Shown here piece after piece: positions 1 through 7,457 of a stretch of DNA of 17,877 nt (position 1 is its first letter; each line of letters starts with the position of its first letter). The notes under the pieces were generated by a model. It was not told where the DNA came from. It ran no database searches and saw only the letters and a program-made list of their open reading frames with translations. The translations under genes and the position numbers were made by a program. Origin of the DNA: Acidimicrobiaceae bacterium (GTDB lineage: Bacteria > Actinomycetota > Acidimicrobiia > Acidimicrobiales > Palsa-688); NCBI GenBank assembly GCA_003158835.1, contig PMLI01000320.1:1-17877 (forward strand). The letters run 5' to 3'.

Positions 1-11
1 ATTATTTCGCA

Positions 12-21
12 GGTATATACC
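12..21. other. Perfect 10-bp AT-centred palindrome
   Basis: GGTATATACC reads the same on both strands and lies in an AT-rich patch (1-25) that contrasts with the GC-rich surroundings. It could be an operator or part of a promoter for a gene to the left of the window, or chance. No gene start is close enough on the + strand to assign it. Confidence 0.3.
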
Positions 22-48
22 AAAGCGGTCCCGAACCGGCCCCGTTGG

Positions 49-68
49 CGCGCCCCGGAGGGGGCGTG
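49..68. terminator. GC-rich hairpin, possible terminator of an upstream gene
   Basis: CGCCCC (51-56) pairs perfectly with GGGGCG (61-66) across a GGAG tetraloop, and a G-T wobble and one more C-G pair extend the stem to 49-68. No T-tract follows, so it is not a classical intrinsic terminator. It sits in the 322-base gene-free leader before the regulator. The rest of that leader holds only the palindrome at 12-21 and a -10-like box at 240-245; I see no convincing gene in it. Confidence 0.35.
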
Positions 69-239
69 GGCCTGACCGGCCATGACGATCGCCACCCCTT
101 GGTGCGTGGACGCCGCCCGGCTGGTTGCCGCCGCAGGGGCTGGGACTTCTCTGAGTCTGAGAGCGCGTGGCTCGACGCGGCGCGAGGGTGCGCTTGACGC
201 GTCAGCCAACAGCCTCCGGGGCCGCACAGGGGACACTTC

Positions 240-245
240 TATACT
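240..245 (+). promoter_or_regulatory. Candidate -10 box upstream of the regulator gene
   Basis: TATACT differs from the sigma-70 consensus TATAAT at one base and would start a transcript near 252, leaving a leader of about 70 bases before the regulator start at 323. No matching -35 lies at 16-18 bases. The only TTGACG (194-199) is 40 bases away, too far for a standard promoter, so this call rests on the -10 alone. Confidence 0.35.
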
Positions 246-322
246 TGCGTGGAAGGCCCAACAACGCCGCCGGCACCCGTGGGCCATCGGGACCACTCGA
301 CCAACCAGAGGTAGCCCCCGAG

Positions 323-3300
323 ATGCGCCGCCTTCCCCCGCACCACGTGCCCAGGCCCCGTCTCACCGACCGCTGCGCCAACTACCACGTCATCGTCGTC
401 GAAGCCGCCGGCGGCTACGGCAAGAGCGTCCTCGGCACCGAGCTGGTAGACAGCTGGCGGGCGATCGGCATCGACGTCCAGCTCGAGCACGAAGGGGTGA
501 CCGCCCCCCTGCTGGGCGCCCGACTGCGCGCCGCCGTGCTCCAGGCCGGGTTCACGGACGCGGCGGCGTCCGCCGCCAATACCGGGGACGACGCGTTCGG
601 AGCCGTCGACGCCCTCGTCAGCGCCCTGGCCGGCGAGTCCTGCGCGTTTCTCATCGACGACGCCCACAACGCCGGTGTCGACGCCGGCCAGCTGATCGAC
701 CACATCGCCGAGCGCTTGCAGGCTGAACAGCGCCTCGTCGTCCTGGCTCGCCATCTCCCCAAAGGGGCGGCGCGGCTGCGCCGGGCGGAGTACCTCCATC
801 TCACGTCGGCCGACCTCGCCATGACCGCCGACGAGACGCTCGAGCTGTGCCGCTCCGGCTTCGAGTTGAAGATCGGCCCGCACGTGGCAAAGGTCCTCGA
901 CCGGGCCACCGGCGGTTGGACCGCCGCCACCGTCCTGGCCGCCGCCAGGGCGGCCAGGACCGGCGAGGCCGTCGGGGCCATGGCAGAGGCGGCCATCGGG
1001 CCCGGCCATCCCATTGACGCCGTCGCCGCCATCCTCGACGAAGCCGTCATCGCTCTCGGCCCTGCATGCCGGCCACTGCTGGCCCAGATCGCCCGCCTGC
1101 CGCTGCTCGATGCCGAACTGGTGGACCTGGCCACCGGAGAGGAAGGGCTGTTCGAGCGTGGCTTGAGAGCGGGCATCCCCTTCACGCCGGCGCGAGGCTC
1201 CTGGTGGGACCTCCCCGGGCCGGTGCGGGACTACCTGGCCACCTTTTCACCCCTTAGCACGGACGCGATGCGCAGGGCGGCACAGGAGTACTGCCGGCGA
1301 GGCGAACTGGGATGGGCGCTCCAGCTTCTGCTGGCCTCAGGCGACGCAGGCGAAGCCGCCGCCATGCTGGCCGAGACGCCGCCCGAAGTGGTGGAAGTCA
1401 TTGACGCCCTGGAACTTCACGCCGTGTTCGACCAGCTCCCGCCCGACGTCGTCGACGCCCACCCCAACGTGCTGCTCCTGGTGGCCCGGAGCTGCCGGGT
1501 GGCGACCCAGTTCGACCAGGGGGCCGTGCTTCTCGAACGCGCCCGCGCTATCGCCAGGCGGGCCGGGGACAGGCCCCTGGAAAGGGCGATCGCGGTCGAG
1601 CTCGTCCATGACCTCAGTAGGGAGTTGAGGCACGAGGAAGCTGAAGATGCCGCCCGGCTGGTCCTTCGGGAGGCCGAGCCCGGCGAGCAGCTCACTAGGG
1701 CGCGCGCCTACCAGGCCCTCGGCCAGGCCCTGTGCTGGAAGCTCGACGGCGCCGGCCGACGGGACGACGCCGCTCTGGCCGAAGCAGAGGAATGCTTCAC
1801 GCGCGCCTCCAACCTTTACCGGGCACTGGGGATGCGTTCGGCCGTGTCGGCGCTCGCGCCCTACTGGGCCATCTCGATCGAGTTTGCACGCGGCCACGCC
1901 GCGGCAGCCATGGACCGCCTGGAAAAGGCGCTGACGCTGGTGACGGACCGGCCGCGGCGCTGGGCGTACGTCATGTGCTTCCGGGCCTGGGTGGCGGCCG
2001 AGCTCGGCCAGGACGACGTCTGTCGGGCCAGTGCGGACGAGGTGTTCCGGGTGGCGGACCAGCTCGACAGCAAGCTGTTCCGCGCCCAGGCGCATTGGAA
2101 ACTGGCCGTCCTGGCCTCGTACCGCGAGGACGCCGAGGCCACCCTGGACCACCTCCGGCGAGCCGAGCTCCACAGGGACACCTGGTGGGGCCCGGCCTCG
2201 GGCGACTTCCTGGCCGACGCCGCCGACTTGTTGGACCGGGTCGGGCACACCGCCCTGGCCTGGGAGTACCTGGCCCGGGTCAAGGCCGAACCGAAGGACG
2301 CCGGGCACCTCGTGGCCCTGGCCGAAGCTGCCCTGGAGGCCCGGCACGGCGACCCTGTCCTGGCCGAGGAGCGCCTGCTGAGCGCGGCCCAAGGTCGGAT
2401 CGACCCCCGCGAATATTGGCGGGTGACCTTGCTACGAGCCTTCGCCGCCTTCCGCCGGGGCGAGGACCGGCCCGCGGGCGCTCTGGCGGCGCGCGCGTTC
2501 GAAGACGCCGCCCGGCTCGGGCAGCCCCAGCTCCCCCTCATCCGCGAACGAGGCATCACCGAGCAGCTTCTCGGCCTGGCGGTGGAGACAGGCCAACCCG
2601 CCGCCCTGGCCCTCGAGGCCAACGCCCTCCCCAGATCCCTGGGGGTACTCGGTCGTTTCGAGCTGACCGAGGCCGGACGGCCCGTGCCGCTCGGCGCCGG
2701 CCAGGAGGCGCAGCTCCTGAAGTACGTCGCCGTGAACGCTGGACAGGTACACGCCGAACAGGCCATCGAGACAATTTGGCCCGAGGTCGGTCGCGACGCC
2801 GGGCGCAACCGGCTGCGGACGGTGCTCAACCGTCTGCGGGCCGCCGCCGGCAACGTCCTGGTGCGTGAGGGGGACATGCTGGTGCTCGATGACGCGGTGC
2901 GGGTCGATCTCAACGATTTTCTGGCCGAAGCACGCCGTGCCCAGGCGCTCGCCGCCACCGACCTGGCCCTGGCCACCGCCATCGCCAGGGGGGCGATGTC
3001 CCGCTACCGGGGCGAGTTGTTGCCCGAGGACCGGTACGAGGACTGGGCTGAAAGACCGCGCCAGCGGGCCCGGTTGGTCCTGCTCGACCTCCTCGACCTG
3101 TGCGCCACCGAAGCGGCCCGCCGCGGCGACCTCGACGGGCTCCGGCGCATCGTCGAGCGGACCATCGAGTTCGCCCCCTACGACGACCTGCGCTATCTGC
3201 GGGCGGCCACGACCCTTTTGCAACAAGGCCGCCGGGGAGAGGCGCTCTCGGTCGTGCACCGGGCTCGGTCCGCCTTCGCCGAGATCGGCCTCGAACCGCC

Positions 3301-3340
3301 ACGATCGCTGCTCGATCTCGAGCGCTCGATCGTCGCCTAG
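323..3340 (+). CDS. Large STAND-type transcriptional regulator with ATPase, helical repeats and SARP/BTAD output
   Basis: Predicted cytoplasmic DNA-binding regulator of 1005 residues. The N-terminus resembles MalT/LuxR-type P-loop ATPases: a PRPRLTDR lead-in, a Walker A ending GGYGKS (Lys34) and a Walker B FLIDD near 109-113. Residues from about 350 to 770 are alanine- and leucine-rich helical repeats of TPR type, probably the signal-sensing part. From about 773 there is an OmpR-like winged helix of the SARP type (LGVLGRF, then the AIETIWPE region), followed by a bacterial transcriptional activator domain up to about 1000 containing a LPEDRYEDWAERPRQRAR segment. I chose ATG 323 because the family similarity starts within about ten residues of it and AGAGG lies 11 bases upstream. 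GTG 167 in the same frame would add 52 residues of low complexity. It heads a run of co-directional catabolic genes and may control them; the ligand is unknown. Confidence 0.88.
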   Translation: MRRLPPHHVPRPRLTDRCANYHVIVVEAAGGYGKSVLGTELVDSWRAIGIDVQLEHEGVTAPLLGARLRAAVLQAGFTDAAASAANTGDDAFGAVDALVSALAGESCAFLIDDAHNAGVDAGQLIDHIAERLQAEQRLVVLARHLPKGAARLRRAEYLHLTSADLAMTADETLELCRSGFELKIGPHVAKVLDRATGGWTAATVLAAARAARTGEAVGAMAEAAIGPGHPIDAVAAILDEAVIALGPACRPLLAQIARLPLLDAELVDLATGEEGLFERGLRAGIPFTPARGSWWDLPGPVRDYLATFSPLSTDAMRRAAQEYCRRGELGWALQLLLASGDAGEAAAMLAETPPEVVEVIDALELHAVFDQLPPDVVDAHPNVLLLVARSCRVATQFDQGAVLLERARAIARRAGDRPLERAIAVELVHDLSRELRHEEAEDAARLVLREAEPGEQLTRARAYQALGQALCWKLDGAGRRDDAALAEAEECFTRASNLYRALGMRSAVSALAPYWAISIEFARGHAAAAMDRLEKALTLVTDRPRRWAYVMCFRAWVAAELGQDDVCRASADEVFRVADQLDSKLFRAQAHWKLAVLASYREDAEATLDHLRRAELHRDTWWGPASGDFLADAADLLDRVGHTALAWEYLARVKAEPKDAGHLVALAEAALEARHGDPVLAEERLLSAAQGRIDPREYWRVTLLRAFAAFRRGEDRPAGALAARAFEDAARLGQPQLPLIRERGITEQLLGLAVETGQPAALALEANALPRSLGVLGRFELTEAGRPVPLGAGQEAQLLKYVAVNAGQVHAEQAIETIWPEVGRDAGRNRLRTVLNRLRAAAGNVLVREGDMLVLDDAVRVDLNDFLAEARRAQALAATDLALATAIARGAMSRYRGELLPEDRYEDWAERPRQRARLVLLDLLDLCATEAARRGDLDGLRRIVERTIEFAPYDDLRYLRAATTLLQQGRRGEALSVVHRARSAFAEIGLEPPRSLLDLERSIVA

Positions 3341-3516
3341 CTACTTCCCGTAGACGACCAGAACCGTTTCGGGACGTGGCCCGTCAAAGTTCGTGGTGGC
3401 AGCCGCCGCTTCGGACGTCGGCCATAACAGCGAGCTTCGCCCCGATCGCGCTTTCGGCGCTGCTTCGAAGGGAGGTTGCCTGCCTGAAGCCCGGCCTCAC
3501 AGGATAGAAGGGACCT

Positions 3517-4389
3517 ATGAAACTTGGACTGCACATACCCGATTTCACCTGGCCCGCCGGCCCCTCCCGGCTCGGGCCCCAGCTGGCTGAGGTGGCCCAG
3601 GCGGCCGAGGACGCCGGCTTCGACCGCCTCTCGGTGATGGACCACGTCTGGCAGATCGGCCACATCGGCCCCCCCGAGCACGAGATGCTCGAGGCGTACA
3701 CCACCCTCGGCTACCTGGCCGGCCACACCCGGCGCATCTCTCTCATGACCCTGGTGACCGGCGTCGTCTACCGCAGCCCCGGTCTGCTCGCCAAGATGGT
3801 CTCTACCCTGGACGTGCTCTCGGGGGGCCGGGCCTGGCTGGGCATCGGGGCGGCATGGAACGAGGAGGAGTCGCGCGGCCTCGACTTGTTCTTCCCCCCC
3901 GTGGCCGAGCGCTTCGAGCGCCTCGAAGAGGCGCTGCAGATATGCGTACAAATGTGGAGCGACAACGACGGGCCGTTCGAGGGCCGGCACTACCATCTGG
4001 CCCGCACCCTCAACCGCCCCCAACCCCTGTCCCGTCCCCACCCGCCCATCCTCATCGGCGGCTCCGGGGAGAAGAAGACGCTCAGGCTCGTGGCCCGCTA
4101 CGCCCAGGCGTGCAATATCTTCCCCGGGCCCGGCCTCGCTCACAAGTTCGACGTGCTCCGCGCCCATTGTCAAGCCGAGGGGCGCCCGTACGAAGACGTG
4201 CAGAAAACGGCCGGCTACACCTTCGACGTCGGGGAAAAGGGCGAGCGCGTCGGCCATGTCATCGACGAGCTGAAGGAGCTCGCGGCCCTCGGCGTGCAAG
4301 TCGCGCACGGCCGTGTCCAGCGGGTCTGGGAGCTCACGCCGCTCGAGGTGATCGGTAAGGAGGTCATCCCTGCCATCGCCGGCTTCTAG
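3517..4389 (+). CDS. LLM class F420-dependent oxidoreductase (TIGR03560/Rv1855c-like)
   Basis: A 290-residue luciferase-like TIM-barrel oxidoreductase, probably cytoplasmic and using coenzyme F420 or FMN; the substrate is unknown. Family marks in order are MKLGLHIPDF at the start, DHVWQIGHIGPPEHEMLEAYTTLG at about residues 42-65, LVTGVVYRSPGLLAKMVSTLDVLSGGRAWLGIGAAWNEEE at about 86-125, and RLEEALQICVQMW near 133-145. These match the Rv1855c-type F420 subfamily very closely. The length is typical. ATG 3517 is preceded by AGAAGGGA at a good spacing. The 176-base gap after the regulator suggests its own promoter, though I find no clear one. A glycerophosphodiesterase remnant follows its stop by 25 bases. 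Confidence 0.9.
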   Translation: MKLGLHIPDFTWPAGPSRLGPQLAEVAQAAEDAGFDRLSVMDHVWQIGHIGPPEHEMLEAYTTLGYLAGHTRRISLMTLVTGVVYRSPGLLAKMVSTLDVLSGGRAWLGIGAAWNEEESRGLDLFFPPVAERFERLEEALQICVQMWSDNDGPFEGRHYHLARTLNRPQPLSRPHPPILIGGSGEKKTLRLVARYAQACNIFPGPGLAHKFDVLRAHCQAEGRPYEDVQKTAGYTFDVGEKGERVGHVIDELKELAALGVQVAHGRVQRVWELTPLEVIGKEVIPAIAGF

Positions 4390-4414
4390 AGGCGTCGAAG
4401 CGTCCCTCAAGCTC

Positions 4415-4549
4415 GTGACCTTGGCCATCGCCCACCGGGGCGACCACACGGAACACCTCGAGAACACCATCGAGACCTTCGAGAGCGCCGCCGCCCCGGG
4501 CATTTACGCGCCGCTCCTGCGGACGGTCCGGGCCTGCTCGATCGCCTGA
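4415..4549 (+). pseudogene. Truncated glycerophosphodiester phosphodiesterase (GDPD) N-terminal remnant
   Basis: From GTG 4415 the frame reads VTLAIAHRGDHTEHLENTIE and continues TFESAAAPG before ending at TGA 4547-4549, 44 residues in all. The IAHRG, then LENT, then ETF pattern is the strongly conserved opening of GDPD enzymes, which hydrolyse glycerophosphodiesters to glycerol 3-phosphate and an alcohol. Full enzymes are about 230-300 residues. Here the expected acidic strand (GADxxELD) after the second motif is missing, and the last 15 residues (GIYAPLLRTVRACSIA region) do not continue the fold; they could be the family's C-terminal end joined by an internal deletion. The catalytic acidic residues are absent, so it should be inactive. 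It sits between two intact genes. Confidence 0.72.
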
Positions 4550-4613
4550 GGGCCTGCGGGCGTGCTTGGCATAGCCTTTGGCGCATCGCATGTCGACTAC
4601 AGGAGGCGGCGGA

Positions 4614-6089
4614 ATGACCTTGCTCAACGCCAGCACCATGGAGGCATTGGGCGCCCGCGCCCAACTCCCCCGCTACGACCGCCGAGCCGTCTCGACCGGG
4701 ATCGTGCACATCGGGGTGGGCGGTTTCCACCGCGCCCACCACGCCATGTACGTCGACCGGCTGATGAACGACGGCGAAGCCATGGACTGGGGCATCTGCG
4801 GCGTAGGGCTGCTGGCGGGGGACGCCCGGATGCGCGACGCCCTGACGTCCCAGGACGGCCTCTACACGCTCGTCCTCAAGTACCCGGACGGAACGTGGCA
4901 GCCCCGGGTCATCGGGTCGATCGTCGAGTACCTCTACGCCCCCGACGACCCGGACGCGGTCGTCGAGAGGATGGCGGACGAGGCGGTCCGCATAATCTCG
5001 CTGACGATAACCGAGGGCGGCTACAACATCGACCCGCTCACCCGGCGGTTCGACCTCAGCGCGCCCGCCGTGGTCGCAGATCTGCACAACGACCGTCCGG
5101 CCACGGTTTTCGGGCTGATCACCGAAGCCCTGACCCGCCGGCGCCGGCGCGGGATAAGGCCGTTCACGGTCCTGTCCTGCGACAACGTCCCGTCCAACGG
5201 GCAGGTGGCCCGCACCGCCCTGACCGCCTTCGCCCGGGCCAGGGCTCCCGAGCTCGGGGAATGGGCCCGCACCCACGTTCGCTTCCCCAACTCGATGGTG
5301 GACAGGATCACGCCGCAGACCACCGACGAGGACCGGGCCGAGATCAGCGAACGGTTCGGCATCGCCGACCGTTGGCCCGTCGTCGCCGAACCCTTCTCGC
5401 AGTGGTTCTTCGAAGACGACTTCTCCGACGGCCGGCCTCCGTACGAGGACGCCGGCGCCCAGGTCGTCGACGACGTCGAGCCCTACGAGATGATGAAGCT
5501 CCGCCTGCTCAACGCCGGCCACCAGGTGCTGGGGTGCCTGGGCTACCTGGCCGGCTACCGGATGCTCCACGAGGCGGCCCAGGACCCGCTTTTCGCCGGC
5601 CTTCTGGCCGGGTACATGGACCGCGAAGCCACGCCCACGCTGCGGCCCGTGCCCGGTATCGACCTGCCCACCTACAAACGCGAGCTCATCGAGCGCTTCT
5701 CAAACGCCGGTACGGGCGACACCGTGGCCCGCCAGTGCGTCGACGTCTCGGACCGGATCCCGACGTTCCTGCTCCCCGTGGTGCGCGACCAGCTCGCCCG
5801 GGGGGGCGAGGTGGGACGGGCCGCGGCCGCCGTGGCGGGCTGGGCTCGTTACGCTGAAGGCGTCGACGAACAGGGGAACGCCATCGACGTCATCGACGGT
5901 CGCAGGGACGCGATCATGGCGGCCGCCAGACGCTACCCCGCTGACCCGCTGGCGTTTGTCCGCCAGAAAGACATCTTCGGGGACCTGGCCGACGACTCCC
6001 GATTTGCGGCCCCTTACCTGGCCGTCCTCGCTTCGCTCCACGCCCACGGGGCGCGCCGGGCGCTGGCCCGTCTGGCCGCGCTCGTCTAG
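4614..6089 (+). CDS. Mannitol 2-dehydrogenase-family polyol dehydrogenase (long-chain)
   Basis: A 491-residue NAD(P)-dependent oxidoreductase of the long-chain mannitol dehydrogenase/fructuronate reductase family, cytoplasmic. It likely oxidises a hexitol or pentitol (mannitol to fructose, or arabinitol to xylulose) or reduces a uronate. Visible marks are the Rossmann motif IGVGGFHRAH (about 33-42), LSCDN, NSMVDRITP, and MMKLRLLNAGH, which places Lys295, Asn300 and His303 at the same numbers as the catalytic set of Pseudomonas fluorescens mannitol 2-dehydrogenase. The length is also that of the family. ATG 4614 has a perfect AGGAGG (4601-4606) seven bases upstream; an in-frame GTG at 4578 would add 12 residues and is less likely. 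A zinc dehydrogenase gene follows after 44 bases, so co-transcription is plausible. The substrate cannot be decided from sequence. Confidence 0.88.
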   Translation: MTLLNASTMEALGARAQLPRYDRRAVSTGIVHIGVGGFHRAHHAMYVDRLMNDGEAMDWGICGVGLLAGDARMRDALTSQDGLYTLVLKYPDGTWQPRVIGSIVEYLYAPDDPDAVVERMADEAVRIISLTITEGGYNIDPLTRRFDLSAPAVVADLHNDRPATVFGLITEALTRRRRRGIRPFTVLSCDNVPSNGQVARTALTAFARARAPELGEWARTHVRFPNSMVDRITPQTTDEDRAEISERFGIADRWPVVAEPFSQWFFEDDFSDGRPPYEDAGAQVVDDVEPYEMMKLRLLNAGHQVLGCLGYLAGYRMLHEAAQDPLFAGLLAGYMDREATPTLRPVPGIDLPTYKRELIERFSNAGTGDTVARQCVDVSDRIPTFLLPVVRDQLARGGEVGRAAAAVAGWARYAEGVDEQGNAIDVIDGRRDAIMAAARRYPADPLAFVRQKDIFGDLADDSRFAAPYLAVLASLHAHGARRALARLAALV

Positions 6090-6133
6090 CGGCTATCGTC
6101 AGCGGTAGAACCAACAAAGAAGGAACAATTCCC

Positions 6134-7153
6134 ATGAAAGCAGTCCTTTATGACGCACCTCGCAGCTTCGCCGTGCAGGATGTGCCACTCCCCCGGCCCG
6201 GACCTGACGAAATCCTGGTGAAGGTGCTCCAAAGCGGGATCTGCGGGACTGACCTCCACATTCATGAGGGCCAGTTTTTTGCGGAGTTCCCACTTATCCC
6301 GGGCCACGAGGTGGTCGGGACGGTAGAGGCCATGGGGGCCGAGGTCGTGGGCTTCTCAGGGGGCGAGGCCGTCGCCGTCAACCCCAATATCAATTGTGGG
6401 CATTGCGAATACTGCCGCAGCGGACGGACGTTGCTGTGCCCCAACCTGAAGGGCATGGGGACCAACTGGCCCGGGTCCTTCGCCGAGTACCTCACGGTGC
6501 CCTACCAATTTGGGTATTCCGTGGAAGGCATCGACCCCGACGTAGCCGTGTTCGCGGAGCCGGCGTCCTGCGCCATGCACAGCCTGGAGAGCCTGGATCT
6601 CCGGCCCGGCGTAACCGCTTTGATCTTCGGTTCGGGACCGACCGGCCTGCTCCTGGCTCAGTTGCTGGTGCACGGTGGCGCCGCCCATGTCACGGTGGCC
6701 GCCCCCACCCAGTTCAAGCTGGACCGGGCCAAGGCGCTGGGCGTCGACCAGACCGTCCTGCTCGACCGCCAAGACCCCCAAGGGACAGCCCGCCGGCTCC
6801 GTGAGATTTCCGACGGCGGCTTCGACGTCGTGGTCGAAGCGACCGGCTCCCCCGAGGTCGGCGAGATGTGCGTGCCGCTCACCCGCAACGGTGGCACCGT
6901 GCTCATTTTCGGGGTGACGAGGCCGAGCGACCGCGTCAGCTTCAGCCCGTACGAAGTGTTCCGCCGTGAGATCACGATCCGGGGCTCGTTCGCCGAGATC
7001 AACTCGTTCGCCGCCGCCATCCGGGCCTTGCGGTCCGGCCGGATCCGCACCACCGGCCTGATAACGCACCGGTTCGCGCTGGACGAGTATGCACAAGCCC
7101 TGAAGACGCTGCAAACGGACCGGTCCGCCCACAAGATCATCGTCACCGTCTGA
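6134..7153 (+). CDS. Zinc-dependent medium-chain alcohol/polyol dehydrogenase
   Basis: A 339-residue MDR-superfamily dehydrogenase, cytoplasmic and NAD(P)-dependent, related to sorbitol, threonine and arabinitol dehydrogenases. Catalytic zinc ligands are visible as Cys37 (GICGTD), His58-Glu59 (PGHEV) and Glu142 (FAEPASCAMH). The structural zinc lobe is Cys88, Cys91, Cys94 and Cys102. The nucleotide-binding turn is FGSGPTGLLLAQ near 170-181. The usual GDRV after the zinc histidine reads GGEAV here, a mild deviation. ATG 6134 has GAAGGA (6119-6124) nine bases upstream. It lies between the long-chain polyol dehydrogenase and the arabinofuranosidase module, which suggests a sugar alcohol or sugar substrate, but the family is too broad to name one. 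Confidence 0.9.
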   Translation: MKAVLYDAPRSFAVQDVPLPRPGPDEILVKVLQSGICGTDLHIHEGQFFAEFPLIPGHEVVGTVEAMGAEVVGFSGGEAVAVNPNINCGHCEYCRSGRTLLCPNLKGMGTNWPGSFAEYLTVPYQFGYSVEGIDPDVAVFAEPASCAMHSLESLDLRPGVTALIFGSGPTGLLLAQLLVHGGAAHVTVAAPTQFKLDRAKALGVDQTVLLDRQDPQGTARRLREISDGGFDVVVEATGSPEVGEMCVPLTRNGGTVLIFGVTRPSDRVSFSPYEVFRREITIRGSFAEINSFAAAIRALRSGRIRTTGLITHRFALDEYAQALKTLQTDRSAHKIIVTV

Positions 7154-7193
7154 CCACCCGGGCGCGGTGCGGGCGCCGGTGACGGCGTTCGTA

Positions 7194-7255
7194 CCCGCCA
7201 TTTCCGCCCGCCGCCATTTCCGCACCCGCCATTTCCGCCCGCTGCCATTTCCTCC
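7194..7255. repeat. Two tandem 31-bp repeats, each made of two CCATTTCC half-units
   Basis: Positions 7194-7224 and 7225-7255 match at about 28 of 31 bases. Within them GCCATTTCC occurs four times, at 7197, 7213, 7228 and 7244, giving spacings of 16, 15 and 16 bases. The block lies between the zinc dehydrogenase stop (7153) and the small ORF start (7281), just upstream of that ORF's GAAAGG. The 31-base period is close to three helical turns, so a regulator could bind successive copies on one face. SARP-type regulators do bind direct repeats, but with different known spacing. It may equally be a non-functional slippage product. Confidence 0.8.
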
Positions 7256-7280
7256 CGCCACGACGAAAGGGTACGACGCC

Positions 7281-7457
7281 ATGTTTGGCCGTAAGCACTA
7301 CACCCGAGAAGCCCTGCGGGACAGCACCGTTATCAAGTTCGTCCCTCAGCCGTCAGTGCTCAAACTCGGTACCGGCGACCCCGTCAACCTCACCGCAGAC
7401 GATTTCGAACGTCTCTCGACCGCGTTCTTCGCCGAGATCGGACAGAAGTTCCTATGA
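7281..7457 (+). CDS. Small conserved-looking protein of unknown function (58 residues)
   Basis: I do not recognise this 58-residue protein. It begins MFGRKHYTREALRDSTV, has a central hydrophobic-polar strand pattern (VIKFVPQPSVLKLGTGDPVN) and ends in a likely amphipathic helix (LTADDFERLSTAFFAEIGQK). It has no cysteine, no signal peptide and no membrane segment, so a small cytoplasmic protein or partner is likely. ATG 7281 has GAAAGG (7265-7270) ten bases upstream; an in-frame start at 7167 would run through the tandem repeats and is less likely. Its stop overlaps the arabinofuranosidase start as ATGA (7454-7457), the sign of translational coupling, so it probably works with or is dosed to that enzyme. 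A regulatory leader peptide is an alternative. Confidence 0.65.
   Translation: MFGRKHYTREALRDSTVIKFVPQPSVLKLGTGDPVNLTADDFERLSTAFFAEIGQKFL

Noticed and set aside
167..322. Upstream GTG extension of the regulator by 52 residues
   Set aside because: The extension is low-complexity, contains the -10-like TATACT, and the family similarity begins just after ATG 323.
82..726. + strand frame starting at ATG 82 that overlaps the regulator start
   Set aside because: After about 60 residues it becomes an arginine-rich shadow of the regulator's ATPase frame, and no ribosome site precedes it.
1861..2982. - strand open frame (373 codons) inside the regulator
   Set aside because: Ser/Arg/Ala-rich translation typical of GC-rich antisense frames; the + strand protein is continuous through it.
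7194..7255. CRISPR-like array
   Set aside because: Units are 15-16 bases with no unique spacers, so this is a plain tandem repeat.
7167..7280. Upstream extension of the 58-residue protein through the 31-bp repeats
   Set aside because: The extension only encodes repeat-derived ARRHFRTRHFRP-like sequence, while ATG 7281 has its own ribosome site.
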